Below the pieces are notes generated by a model. The model was not told where the DNA came from, did not search any database, and saw only the letters and a list, made by a program, of their open reading frames with translations. From contig WSYJ01000140.1 in NCBI GenBank assembly GCA_020186115.1, positions 310,001 through 374,000 on the forward strand: 64,000 nt of DNA, written 5' to 3'. The stretch is from Histomonas meleagridis. Lineage: Eukaryota > Parabasalia > Tritrichomonadida > Dientamoebidae. Both the position numbers and the translations under genes were made by a program. Positions 8,862-19,828 of the stretch are shown piece by piece; within the stretch, counting starts at the first letter, position 1; every line of letters starts with the position of its first letter.

Positions 8862-11800
8862 ATGGAAGACTTTGTTGATTCTTTAGTTAAAACTCTTGAT
8901 TATGAATATCCTGGAAATACAGACGAATTTCTTATCCCGCCAATGCGTCTTTCATCACAAAGATATGTTGGAATCGGAGATACTCGAAGACCAATTCCTG
9001 AATTCGAACCAAATGTTTTAAGATATGATCCAACGCCACCAACAATGACAATAGAACCAATTAGAAATCTCATTACCGGAGAAATTGAAGGATTTTGTGA
9101 TACTCCAATTTCATCATCTATTGATGATAATTCAACAAACAGACCACTTACAAACATTGATGATTATCACAGGGGATCCAGCACAGGTGTTGCTTTTACG
9201 CCTGGTGGATTTCTTGGTAAAACAGAGAATGAAAAAGAACAAATTGATGTCAAACCATTTTTAGCTTCTCTTGAAACAGGCATGGATCTTCTTTTCACAC
9301 CACTTGAATCAGAGAAAGTTAATATTGAGTCTTCCGAACAACTTCCTCCACTTCCAGATCTTCCACAAATTAATCCTGCACCAGTACCAAAGCCAATGCA
9401 AAAGCGTGTTGCTGAAGCAACAAAACAATATTCAGTAATTGATGATTGGGATACGTCTTTATTTGCAACTGAAATTCCCAATCCAGCGCTTACCTTTTCC
9501 TTCAAGCTTGATGCATTTCAGCTTCGCGCAATTCACAGACTTGAGCTCGGTCAGACGGTTTTCGTATCGGCGCCCACATCTGCCGGTAAAACTGTTATTG
9601 CACAATATGCAATTGCATTATGTCGTGCGCATAAAATGAAAGTAATTTATACATCCCCCATCAAAGCTTTATCTAACCAAAAGTTTAGAGATCTTTCTAA
9701 ACAATTTGGAGATGTAGGACTTTTAACAGGAGATGTTTCATTAAATCGAGATGCATCATGTCTTATTATCACAACTGAAATATTACGGTCAATGCTTTAT
9801 CATGGAGCAGATCTACTTCGAGATGTTGAATGTGTTATATTTGATGAATGTCATTATATTTCTAATGATGAACGTGGAGTTGTATGGGAAGAGTCAATTA
9901 TTTTACTTCCATATCATATTAATATGGTATTTTTATCAGCAACGGTACCGAATGCTATGGAAATAGCTGATTGGATTGGACGTACAAAGCAAAAAATTGT
10001 TTATGTCCAAAATCATACAGTTCGACCAGTACCAATTGAACATGCACTTTATACAGGCGATTCACAGTTTTATGTTATCGCACAAGGCAATAGACCAATG
10101 GATCATTTCCAACTTTATAAGGCACAACTTTCTATTAAGGGTTCGCCAGGTTATATTGATTTTAGTCCACAATATTGGATGAATTTAGTTTTAGCGGCAG
10201 ACAAAGCGAAATTATTACCAATGTTAATATTTTGTTTTAGTCAAAAAATGTGTGAACAACTTGCTACGGGTATATTACCATTAGATTTATTAACAAAATC
10301 AGAAAAAAAACATGTTAAAGGATTTTGTATTCGATCACTTCGAAGATTAACAAAAGAAGATCGAGAACTACCACAAATACAACAAGTATTAGAACTTTTA
10401 GAACATGGAATAGGTATTCATCATGGTGGTATATTACCAATTGTCAAAGAAATTGTTGAAATTCTTTTAACAGATGGTTATGTTAAAGTATTGTTTTGTA
10501 CATCAACATTCGGTATGGGACTTAATGTCCCTGCACGTTCTTGTGCATTTTTATCACTTGAAAAGTTTAATGGAAGGATAATGAGTAATTTAACTCCAAC
10601 AGAATATGTACAAATGAGTGGTAGAGCTGGCCGACGTGGAAAAGATACAATTGGTACATCAATAATATTATGTCATGGAGAAATTCCTGATCCAAATTAT
10701 TTACAAACATTAATAAGTGGAAAAGTTGAAGCATTACAAAGTCAATTTTATTTGAAGTTTAATATGATTTTAAATTTATTAAGAGTTAAAGATATTAAAA
10801 TGGTTGACTTATTAAGACATAGTTTATCTGCTAATTTAACACAATTAATGATGCCTGAACTTGTACGAAAGAAAAATGAAATTGAAAAACAATTAAAAAC
10901 TTTACCAAAATCTGACTGTATTGTACCTGATATTGAAGACATTAGTGAATTTGGTGATTACTATCTTGATTTAAAGGAAAATAATCAATGGATGCTTGAA
11001 CAAATTGATTCTAGAAGTATAATGGGTCAACTTCGAAAAGGAAGAATTGTATATGTATTAAATGATCTTCCTACACTTGCTATAATATCTGAAAATCCAC
11101 AAAACAAAAATGAAATAAAAGCAATTTCATCCAATGGAAATAAAATAACATTTTCATTAAATGAAATTGGAGCAATTTTTTCGAAAGTTATAAAATCATC
11201 AGAAAAAATGACACAAAATAATATACAGAAATTACTTTGTAATTTTAAAGATTCACCAATAAGTTGGATGAAAATTCTTTCGACAAGTGATTATGAATTT
11301 GCTACAGCAGCACAAAATCAAATTAATATCTATTCGAATATGGTTAAATCGCCATGTTTTAAATGTTCTTTATTAAAGCAACATTTAGAACTTTATGTCA
11401 AAAAAGTGAATCTTTTGACAGAAAAAGATGAAATTGAAACGCAAATGAAAGATGAATCACTTACGTTTAAACCATTATTAGATTTACATATTGAAATCCT
11501 TAAAAAATTAAATTATATATCTGAAGAAAATGTTTTAATGCTTAAAGGTCGTGTATCAATAGAAATTAGTTCATGCCATGAAATACTTGGAACGGAATTA
11601 TTATTTTCAGGTGTTTTTGATGATTTATCACCGAAAGAAATAGCTGCAGCTTTAGCAGCGCTTGTTTCGGAAGGAATTGTATCAAATGATTCCGATGATT
11701 TCATTCCGCCTTCACTCGAAGAGCCTTTAAATGAAATGACTTTAATTGCTAAAGAATTGTTCGACGAGTTCCAAAAAGTTGGAATCCCTTTAGACGACAG

Positions 11801-12065
11801 ATGGGTTGATAATAATGTGAACCTAACATTAGTACAGGCTGTGTTTGATTGGGCAGACGGGTTACCTTTTAAACATATCATGTGTATTACAGACGTGCCA
11901 GAAGGAAGTGTAGTGAGAATTATTAATAGAATAGGAGAACTGACAAAAGATTTCGCTAATGCTACGAAGATTATGGGATGTAGAACTTTAAGCGAAAAGT
12001 TCGAACAAGCAGGTGAACTTATAAAAAGAGATATAATATTTGCGTCATCGCTTTATTTCGATTGA
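8862..12065 (+). CDS. SKI2: Ski2/SKIV2L-type DExH RNA helicase
   Basis: 1067 residues. The N-terminal 200 residues include a Ski2-like GSSTGVAFTPGGF segment. The helicase core follows: motif I APTSAGKT (about 237), motif II DECH (about 327, against the usual DEVH), motif III LSATVPNA, and motif VI QMSGRAGRRG (about 584). An arch/insert region and a C-terminal DSHCT domain (from about 860) follow, and the protein ends KRDIIFASSLYFD, a Ski2 signature that separates it from Mtr4. Ski2 unwinds RNA to feed the cytoplasmic exosome in 3'-5' mRNA decay, together with Ski3 and Ski8. The start follows the AACGG palindrome closely; no Inr is present. Coding DNA changes from moderate GC near the helicase motif I to very AT-rich later. 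Confidence 0.9.
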   Translation: MEDFVDSLVKTLDYEYPGNTDEFLIPPMRLSSQRYVGIGDTRRPIPEFEPNVLRYDPTPPTMTIEPIRNLITGEIEGFCDTPISSSIDDNSTNRPLTNIDDYHRGSSTGVAFTPGGFLGKTENEKEQIDVKPFLASLETGMDLLFTPLESEKVNIESSEQLPPLPDLPQINPAPVPKPMQKRVAEATKQYSVIDDWDTSLFATEIPNPALTFSFKLDAFQLRAIHRLELGQTVFVSAPTSAGKTVIAQYAIALCRAHKMKVIYTSPIKALSNQKFRDLSKQFGDVGLLTGDVSLNRDASCLIITTEILRSMLYHGADLLRDVECVIFDECHYISNDERGVVWEESIILLPYHINMVFLSATVPNAMEIADWIGRTKQKIVYVQNHTVRPVPIEHALYTGDSQFYVIAQGNRPMDHFQLYKAQLSIKGSPGYIDFSPQYWMNLVLAADKAKLLPMLIFCFSQKMCEQLATGILPLDLLTKSEKKHVKGFCIRSLRRLTKEDRELPQIQQVLELLEHGIGIHHGGILPIVKEIVEILLTDGYVKVLFCTSTFGMGLNVPARSCAFLSLEKFNGRIMSNLTPTEYVQMSGRAGRRGKDTIGTSIILCHGEIPDPNYLQTLISGKVEALQSQFYLKFNMILNLLRVKDIKMVDLLRHSLSANLTQLMMPELVRKKNEIEKQLKTLPKSDCIVPDIEDISEFGDYYLDLKENNQWMLEQIDSRSIMGQLRKGRIVYVLNDLPTLAIISENPQNKNEIKAISSNGNKITFSLNEIGAIFSKVIKSSEKMTQNNIQKLLCNFKDSPISWMKILSTSDYEFATAAQNQINIYSNMVKSPCFKCSLLKQHLELYVKKVNLLTEKDEIETQMKDESLTFKPLLDLHIEILKKLNYISEENVLMLKGRVSIEISSCHEILGTELLFSGVFDDLSPKEIAAALAALVSEGIVSNDSDDFIPPSLEEPLNEMTLIAKELFDEFQKVGIPLDDRWVDNNVNLTLVQAVFDWADGLPFKHIMCITDVPEGSVVRIINRIGELTKDFANATKIMGCRTLSEKFEQAGELIKRDIIFASSLYFD

Positions 12066-12600
12066 TGCAAACTAATGTATTATGTAATAAAAAATTAAAT
12101 GTTGCTAGAGTAAACATTACAATTTTTTTTTTTTTTTAAGGAAAGAAATTCTTAAAAATTTACTTTACATTGAAAATTAACAATAAGTTTCTTTTCAAAA
12201 ATGGTTGATGAGGAGCATTCATACTGATAAAGAAATGTGTTTGGATTTAAGGTATTCTTAGATATATATATATTCATTACTGTACTCCACAACATGAACT
12301 ACATTAATTTTTGTTTGTACAAACAAGAAAAAATATTCAAGAAAAAATTTTCACAAATATAAAAATTGATGTCGAATTCTTCGAACTCAACAAATTGATT
12401 TATGCATTTTTATCATCGACATTATCAAAAGATAAGAAAAACATTTAATACACATCAAAAATTTTGACAGATGATAATTTTTCCCAAAATTTTACCGTTG
12501 TATCTACTTTAACCAGGCGGTTATCTCTTCACAAAGTTTATTTTCCATTCAATAAATTAATTTAAACATTCAATGCATATATGGTCATGTCATTTTGAAT
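12066..12600. other. Intergenic region with Inr before the ankyrin gene
   Basis: AT-rich, with a T-run near 12123 and TA microrepeats near 12262. GTCATTTTGAAT immediately before position 12601 fits the trichomonad Inr. ACCGTTG (near 12495) and GGCGGTTATC (near 12516) are Myb-like. No gene seen. Confidence 0.5.
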
Positions 12601-15600
12601 ATGGTGAAGTCAATGACACTTGAAGATCTCGAATCATTCCAAAAATTACTTGCAAACTTAAGCGAAGATAACTATGAAGAAGCTGTTGATTCTATAATGA
12701 AATTTTTTGAGCCATCTAATTCTTTTTCTTTCAATGATATGTTAAGTAAACTTGCATATTCAACGTTTGTTTCACAACATTCAATGGAGGATGCTTATTT
12801 ATCGTTTTTAAAATCACTTGCTTTAAAAGAATGCGAAATGAAGAACAGGAATTTTATTGTTGTTCGACTAGTAGAAAATCTTCTTCATCTCCAAACTCAA
12901 GAAGCATATTATATATTATATGAATTGATTGAAAATCATATAATTAATCCATTAGCAATTAAGAATACTGAAACCTTTTACTTTGCACAATATTTCACAG
13001 CTGAAAAAATTATATCATTAAAAGAGAACAGATTTGCTCGTCAATTTTTTTCGAATTTTGAAGATTTCTACAAAGATGGATGGAAGATTCAGAAAATCTT
13101 AATCGAAGAAGGTGTTAATCCATTAGCGATTGCAACAATGCTTCGAGAAGATGATATTGATCAGTTAAAAGAATTATCGAAAAATGAATATTTCAAATTC
13201 AATTCTAAAATCGAACCATTTCTTTATGAGAAATATTCATATATTAATAAGGATAATGTACCACTTATTAATTATGCCGCATTTTATGGGTCAATTAAAT
13301 GTTTTAAATTCTTATTAGAAGGAGGAGCCGAATTAAATGACGCAAGTAAATTTGCTGTTATTGGAGAAAACGAAGAAATCATTGAAATATGTAAAGGAAA
13401 AAATGCATCTTTCGAAGGTACATATGAAGTTGCTATCGAATATCATCGAAATGATATATTTAAGAAACTTTTCGAATCTAAAATTGCCGAAGTGAAAGAT
13501 ATAAATAAATTAGGCGAAGAATGTATTGAACATAGCAATTATGAATTACTTTCATATTTACTTAAAAATGGATTAAAAGTTACAAGTATGCTTATAAATA
13601 AATCCGTGGAAACAGGAAATTTATATTTAACGAAGATTTTGGCCGAAGGTAATAAGATTCCGAATGATATATTACCTTTAGCTATGGATTCTGATAATAT
13701 GGATCTCGTTCTATATTTAGTTGAACAAAATGGTATTGATATTAATGCTCGTGATATTAATTTTTATATTTTTAATGTTTATTTTAGTTTTTTAATATTA
13801 AATAATAATTTTTGGAATTTGTTTAATGATTTTGAAACAGCTTTAATGTGGGCAGCTGAAAATGATTATGTTGATTTAGCTAAATTACTTCTTGAACATA
13901 AAGAAATTGATATTAATGCTAAAGCTGTTAGTTTTTATATTTTTAATGTTTATCTTAATGATTGAAAATTTCAATGTAATATTTGGAATTTATTTAAATT
14001 ATTTGATACAGCTCTTATGATATCATCTGGTTATGGATCAACTGAAATAGTGAAATTGCTTCTTCAAAGAGAAGGAATTGATCTTAAAGCTAAAAATGTT
14101 TTATTTTTTGTTATGATGATATTTTAAAATAATATTTGGGATTTTTTGATATTATTTTGGACACCATTATTACTTGCATCTCGTTATGGTCATGTAGAAA
14201 ATGTTAAATTACTTTTAGATGCTGGATATGATGTTAATGAAAAGAATATTTGTTTATTATATTTGATGTTTAATTTAAAATTTTGAAGTTTTGGTATAAA
14301 ATTTGGAATTTGTTCAAATTATTTTATACACCACTTATCTATGCAGCTTGGCATGGACATACTGATGTTGTTAAATTACTTTTAGAACAAAAAGGTATTA
14401 ATATTAATGCACAAAATATTTATAAATTATATTTATTGTTTGTTATGATAATTTTATATTTACTAAAAATATTTGGAATTTTTTTAACTTATTTTGGACT
14501 GCAATTCATTGGGCATTCTCAGGATTTTGCAATGGCGGTATGTCAAATCGTGTAGTTATTGATTTACTATTAGAACAAGATGGAATTAATTTGACTCTGA
14601 AAAATATTAAAAATTTTTATTTAAAGTTAATTTTATTGATTTGAAGTTTAAAAATAATTTTTGGAATTTCAAAATTATATTTTTTACACCATTAATGTAT
14701 TCATGTCAATTAAAATCATTAGAACTTGTTAAAAAAGTTATCGAAAAAGGTGATGATGTTAATGCAAAAGATTTTTCATTTATTAATTTAAAATTTAAAT
14801 TAATATTATGAAGTTTTAATATATAATTTGGAATTTATTTAATTTATATTGGACACCAATTATGATTGCAAGTTCTATTGGTGCTAGTGATATTGTTCAA
14901 TTCCTTATTGAACAAAAAGGAATAAATATCGAAACAAAGAATATTTTTATGTATATATTTTCTGTTTCTTTTTTTAATTTAAAGTTTAAAGTTTTGTTTT
15001 GGAATTTATTTTTATTACTTGAAACGCCTTTCATTACTGCATGTAATTGTGGAAAAGTTGAAATCGCGAAATTACTTCTTGAACATGGCGCTAATATTAA
15101 TGCTAAAACTATTAAAATCAAATTTTTAAAATATGTTTCAATAATTTCAAGTTTCATATCAAAATTTGGAATTTATTTGTTTCATTTCAAACTGCTTTAA
15201 TGAGTGCATCGTTAAGAAATAACGTTGATATTGTTAAGTTTTTACTTGATCAAAAAGATATTGATATTAATGCACATTCTGTTTGGATGATTTATTTATT
15301 ATTTGTTTAAAATATTTCAAGTTTTTTATTAATTTTTGGAATTTGTTTAATATATTTTGGACTGCAGTAATTTACGCATGTATTAATGGTCGATGTGAAA
15401 TTCTTAAATTACTTCTTGAAAAAGGAATGGATGTGAATAAATTAGATATTATTTATTTAAATAATTTGATATTTATATATAAAATTTGGAATTTTTAAAT
15501 AATATTTTGGAATGGTTTAATGTGCGCATGTAAAAATGGTCATGTAGATGTAGTAAAATTACTATTAGCTCAAAAAGGAATTGATATTAACCATAAAAAC

Positions 15601-16482
15601 ATTTGTTAATATTGTTTAAGGTTTAACAAAAATATTTAAAATTTCATTTTAATTTTTAAAATTTATTTGAATTATATGAAACAGCTTTAATAATTGCAGT
15701 TATGTCGACTAAAGATGATAATGATAATTCAGAAATTATAAAATTACTTCTTGATCAAGATGGAATTGAACTTAATTGTGGAGATGTTCATTTCTTTTAT
15801 AAAGTTTTTATTAACACAATAAAATATTTATATAAATTTCATGGAATTTAAATGAAGAATTTGAAACAGCATTTAAGATTGCATGCGTGAAGAATAATAT
15901 CGAAGCTGTTAAATTGTTTTTAGCAAGAGATGGAGTCGATATTAATGCTGGTGATATTAAATATTAATCATTTAAAGTTTCGTTTAATATATTTTATGTT
16001 TTATTATTAAAAATAATGTTTTCTTAAATGATTTCAAACTCCTTTAATGGTTACGGCTAATCTTGGTTATCTTGAAATTACTAAAATGCTTCTTAATCGA
16101 AAAGAGATTAATGTAAATGCAAAAAGAGTTGATATTGATTAACGTTTTTATGGAGTTTATTAAAATGATTTACAACTGCATTAATGTTAGCTGCAAATAA
16201 TAATAGAGTTGAAATCGTGAAGTTACTTCTTGAAAGAGAAGAAATTGATACCGCAGCTAAAACACAGTTTATATTGTGCTTTCTGTTTAATTTATTTATT
16301 TCAAGTTTATAATTTATATTTGGAATTCATTTAATTGATTTTATAATGCGCTCATTTTCGCATTGAAAAATAAATTCGTTGATATTATTAAAATGCTTTT
16401 GGAACACGAAGGAATTGATATAGAACAATTTATTGCTAACTGTGAAAAAAAGTCACAACAACAAAATGATCAAGATGAATAA
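12601..16482 (+). CDS. DUF3447/ankyrin-repeat protein gene with per-repeat spacers
   Basis: The continuous N-terminal part (12601 to about 13755, some 385 residues) is a DUF3447-type domain related to the gene at 5462-8519: matching FYFAQYFTAEKI, VPLINYAAFYGSIKCFKFLL and YEVAIEYHRNDIF blocks. It ends in an ankyrin unit DINARD. Sixteen further ankyrin units follow from 13837 onward; all sixteen are open over their full length, while most spacers contain stop codons or change frame. The final unit runs into an EQFIANCEKK tail and ends TAA at 16480-16482. I read the gene as multi-exon with about 16 short introns. If unspliced it would stop at 13963-13965. ATG at 12601 follows an Inr (TCATTT); an in-frame TTG at 12595 is not needed. 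Function unknown. Confidence 0.62.
13755..16400 (+). repeat. Sixteen ankyrin units with AT-rich spacers, fixed motif
   Basis: The first codons of successive units (usually Thr) lie at 13837, 14008, 14161, 14328, 14498, 14686, 14853, 15024, 15191, 15361, 15511, 15681, 15866, 16038, 16175 and 16345. Spacings are 137-188 bp, mostly 167-172, and many are not multiples of three. In nearly all spacers TTTGGAATTT (or one or two changes) starts exactly 26 nt before that codon. The 5' end of each spacer begins ATT or GTT after the AAA-AAT/GAT codons. Confidence 0.8.
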
Positions 16483-16682
16483 GTGCTTTCGAAGTATTAA
16501 AGTAAACACTTAAGAATTCTTAAATATTTTTTTATAAAGAATAATGTTGTTAACAACAACTTTTGTTTTCAAATGCAATTAAAAAAATTTATCAGATAAA
16601 AAGAAGTATTAATACGAAAAAAAAATTATAAAATTTAACGATAAAATTCACTTTTTGAAATTTTTATGCAAAGTGACATTAT

Positions 16683-17768
16683 ATGGAAACAGACAAAAGA
16701 TTAACGATCGTTTATAATGATCAAAGAATAACAATTGACCCAGTCGCATTTGCAAAATACTCAACTGTTTTTTCAAGTTATTACAAGCCAAATTCAGACC
16801 TTCAAATGAAAATTGAAGGAGAGCAATCTGTTTCTGCTTTTATTTCTTGCCTTCCTGCTGTCCAGGGATCAACTGTTAAGATTACGCCATCAAATATAAA
16901 TGATCTTACAATGTTTGCTGAAGAATGGGGTGTTGATACTTTAAAGAAACAAATTGCCCTTTATCAACCAACTCCTCAAACTCCAGACGATGTCCTTTGT
17001 AATGCTATGGAATGCATTAGTAAAAAACAATCACTTAAAGAACTTATTCCACATATGGCTCAATGCATTGATCAACTTTTACAAAGAAAACAATTTGCTC
17101 TTATTCCGCCTAAGATAATTGACGAAGTTCTCAAACATCCAAAATGCCATGTTACTGATCAACATCTCTTAGCAAAAATTGTTCTTTTCATTTGCTCTTT
17201 TGTCGGAAGGAAATATTCTTTTCTACTTGATCACGTAAAAGTCGATTCTTTGACTGAAGAAGAAATTGATAATCTCTTATATAATGAAAATGTTGATTAT
17301 CGAAAAGCTCCACAATTTTCAATATCTGTTGCAAAATATTATTGGAATAAATATTGTCAAGAAAAACAAAAAAATATGGAAATTGAAAGATCATTAGAAG
17401 ATCAAATTCATTCAAAGAAAAATGAAGCAAAAAATCTCCGAAACAAAATCAGGAATTCTTCCGATGACAAACAATACCCAAAAAGGAGACACCAAAACAA
17501 ATTTTTCTACGCTGCGCCAAAAGAAGCATCAAAAGAACCGCCCAAAACCGACGTAAGTAAAGTTCAGAATGAGCCACCTCCAACCGTCGAAAAACGACAA
17601 CCAAATATCTCAGTAGAAAAGCCAAAGTTTCATACACCAGTACTCGACGCTGAGCAACGTGCCTTGGTAAATGCATCCAAGTTATCTGCAACAGTGAAAG
17701 TCGAAAGACCTAAAAAAACTGGAACATTTATGTTCGATATTGGTTCAAAAGAAAATTCTTCAAAATAA
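16683..17768 (+). CDS. BTB-like/BACK-like protein with basic coiled tail
   Basis: 361 residues. The first about 100 residues look like a divergent BTB/POZ fold (LTIVYNDQRITIDP..FAKYSTVF, then an EEWGVDTLKK helix). A helical region resembling a BACK domain follows (PPKIIDEVLKHPKC...LLAKIVLFI). Residues about 230-275 are charged and coiled-coil-like, and the rest is a Pro/Lys-rich disordered tail. Large BTB-like families are common in trichomonads, where their partners are mostly unknown. The ATG is preceded by AAGTGACATTAT, very like the AAGTGACATAAA before the gene at 23615. This may be an initiator variant. Fold assignment is from pattern only. Confidence 0.55.
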   Translation: METDKRLTIVYNDQRITIDPVAFAKYSTVFSSYYKPNSDLQMKIEGEQSVSAFISCLPAVQGSTVKITPSNINDLTMFAEEWGVDTLKKQIALYQPTPQTPDDVLCNAMECISKKQSLKELIPHMAQCIDQLLQRKQFALIPPKIIDEVLKHPKCHVTDQHLLAKIVLFICSFVGRKYSFLLDHVKVDSLTEEEIDNLLYNENVDYRKAPQFSISVAKYYWNKYCQEKQKNMEIERSLEDQIHSKKNEAKNLRNKIRNSSDDKQYPKRRHQNKFFYAAPKEASKEPPKTDVSKVQNEPPPTVEKRQPNISVEKPKFHTPVLDAEQRALVNASKLSATVKVERPKKTGTFMFDIGSKENSSK

Positions 17769-18207
17769 TTTTAATGGGTTACAATATTATGAATTGTTTC
17801 CCATAGAAAAGGCTGAATTAATGTCAGCTGATTTTCTACATGTAAATGGATTTAATTTTCTCTTAAGAAGGTTTAAAAGTATAAATCTTCCAAACAGTTT
17901 ATTTGATGCTACTGTTTGTAATTTACAATAAGGGGACATTGTGAAACAATTCATTAAAATAATTGAAAATAAGTAAATGCATTTGAAGATTTTTTTATAA
18001 AATAATAAGTTCTTCATAATATTAAAAATAATTTTTGTGATATTAAATATTAAGTTTTAACTTTAATATGAATCTTCACATATATTATAAATATCAAAGC
18101 AATTATTTAAAAATGAATAAATAGTATATACTGTATGTAAAGTTCAAATGAAATAATCATTGTATAAATTCATAATTATAGATATAATTTTCAAATAACA
18201 AATGAAA
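17769..18207. other. Intergenic region
   Basis: AT-rich. A short frame overlapping the BTB-like gene end (ATG at 17824, 36 residues to 17931) has an ordinary protein-like composition but no recognisable family; it could be a remnant. The 3' part, from about 18070, is partly similar to the 5' flank of the second tRNA-Ala. Confidence 0.4.
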
Positions 18208-18279
18208 GGGTGTGTAGCTCAGTGGTAGAGCGCTACATTTGCATTGTAGAGGCCTGGGGTTCGATCCCCCACACATCCA
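18208..18279 (+). tRNA. tRNA-Ala(TGC)
   Basis: 72 nt with discriminator A. Acceptor GGGTGTG pairs with CACATCC and contains the G3-U70 pair that marks alanine tRNAs. The anticodon loop TTTGCAT gives TGC. D and T arms are complete (T loop TTCGATC). A T-run follows. An identical gene lies in the opposite orientation at 23141-23212. Confidence 0.95.
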
Positions 18280-18727
18280 TTTTTTCAATTTTTTGAATTT
18301 CTGAAGAGATTTAAATTAAAAGTTTATGGCGCACTTTTTGAGCAAAGCGAAAAGATCTAAGCAGTAAAAAAAAAATTTTATTTTTGTAATATTTATATTA
18401 TTCGTAAGCAAAAGTGGTATAATTTTTTTTTCTGACCAGTAATCAAGTAAAGTACTGAAAAAGTTAGTCAAGAATAAATATTTTTAAGAAATTAATCATA
18501 AAGTTAAAAAATGCGTTTCTTCTTGTAATTATGAAATATATTTATTTAGAGAAAATGATGAAAATATTTATGAGTTAAGAGAAGCATTAATATATTTTTC
18601 ATCAAATGCTTAAAGAAATCATTTATCACTTCATTGGAATTGATGTATATGCTTGGTTTATTATTGTCATATAAACGATAAAAAATGATTCAAAATTTCT
18701 AATTAAAACTCAAATTTTTTAAAACTC
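18280..18727. other. Intergenic region
   Basis: AT-rich and low complexity. T-runs just after the tRNA can serve as Pol III terminator. No gene seen. Confidence 0.4.
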
Positions 18728-19828
18728 ATGTCTCTTCCGCCCTCTGTCAGTCAAGAAAAATTTCATTCCATTATGCAAAACCAAGGCAAATACTTAAAAG
18801 AGGCAACGCTCCTTAAAAATACAATTTTCAATTTGAATAACAGTTGATCCTCGAGGATGTGATATAGATTTGGTTCTTCAATTTTTATCTGAAATTGGAA
18901 AGCATTTTAACAAAAATGATTTGAACATTTATAATATTTTTGTGATTATTTTAAAAGGATTTTTTTTACGAGATGGATCTAATTATCTTTTGGAAAAGAT
19001 GATCGAAGAGAACATTATTTCTATTAAAGTTATTGAATCTATTAATTCATTATATTTTATACATTACAAAACTGAAAATGAAATCAAAAAATTAAAGCGT
19101 GATATACCAAATCAAGATTCTTTTTATGATACAAAAATAATTGATGTTAATAATTTGATATTTCAAAATAATATTTGAAATTTATTTATGTTATTTGAGA
19201 CAGCACTTATATATTCATTGGAAAATGGCTATACAGAAATAGCTAAATTACTTCTCGAACAAAAAGGAATTGATGTTAATGCCAAAAATATTTATTTGTT
19301 TTATTTTATATTTATTTCAATAATTTTATATTTCAAAATAATATTCGAAAATTATTTATATTATTTAAAACAGCACTTATGTGGGCATCTGGAAAAGGCT
19401 ATATAGAAATAGTTAAATTACTTCTTAAACAAAAGGAATTGATGTTAATGCCAAAAATATTTATTTGTTTTAATTATAATTTATTTTAATAATTTACTAT
19501 TTCAAAATAATATTTGAAATTTATTTATGTTATTTGAGACAGCACTTATATATTCATTGGAAAATGGTCATACAGAAGTAGTTAAATTACTTCTTGAACA
19601 AGAAGGAATTGATATTAATACTAAAAATATTTATTTGTTTTATTTAAAATTTATTTTGATATTTTGCTATTTCAAAATAATATTTGAAAATTATTTATAT
19701 TATTTAAAACAGCACTTATGTGGGCATCTGAAAATGATCATACAGAAGTAGTTAAATTACTTAAACAAAAAGAAAATGACAATAACACGAAAAAAGTTTA
19801 TCATATTAAATATATAAATAAAAGATAA
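18728..19828 (+). pseudogene. Broken DUF3447/ankyrin copy
   Basis: Starts with an ATG frame of 39 residues that ends in TGA (18845-18847). A different frame follows from about 18849 to 19178, with DUF3447-like helices (a SNYLLEKMIEENIIS segment). Four ankyrin units then follow in near-identical pairs. The second unit lacks one A in its AAACAAAAGGAATTG stretch and is frameshifted. The N-terminal domain is much shorter than in the genes at 5462 and 12601, lacking the middle part. The last unit ends in a Lys-rich tail and TAA at 19826. I infer a decayed, recently rearranged copy; the spacer layout is the same as in the intact genes. Confidence 0.6.
19161..19828 (+). repeat. Four tandem ankyrin-plus-spacer units, 169-170 bp each
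   Basis: TTTCAAAATAATATT recurs at 19161, 19331, 19500 and 19670. Units 1 and 3, and units 2 and 4, are almost identical, which points to a recent 339-bp duplication of a two-unit block. Since 170 is not a multiple of three, adjacent units are in different frames. Confidence 0.8.

Noticed and set aside
13745-16345. Ordinary GT-AG or T. vaginalis-type introns in the ankyrin genes
   Set aside because: No GTAYGT at spacer starts and no ACTAACACACAG or consistent AG at their ends; I therefore left boundaries open.
17824-17931. 36-residue frame after the BTB-like gene
   Set aside because: Too short and without a recognisable family or promoter; possibly a remnant.
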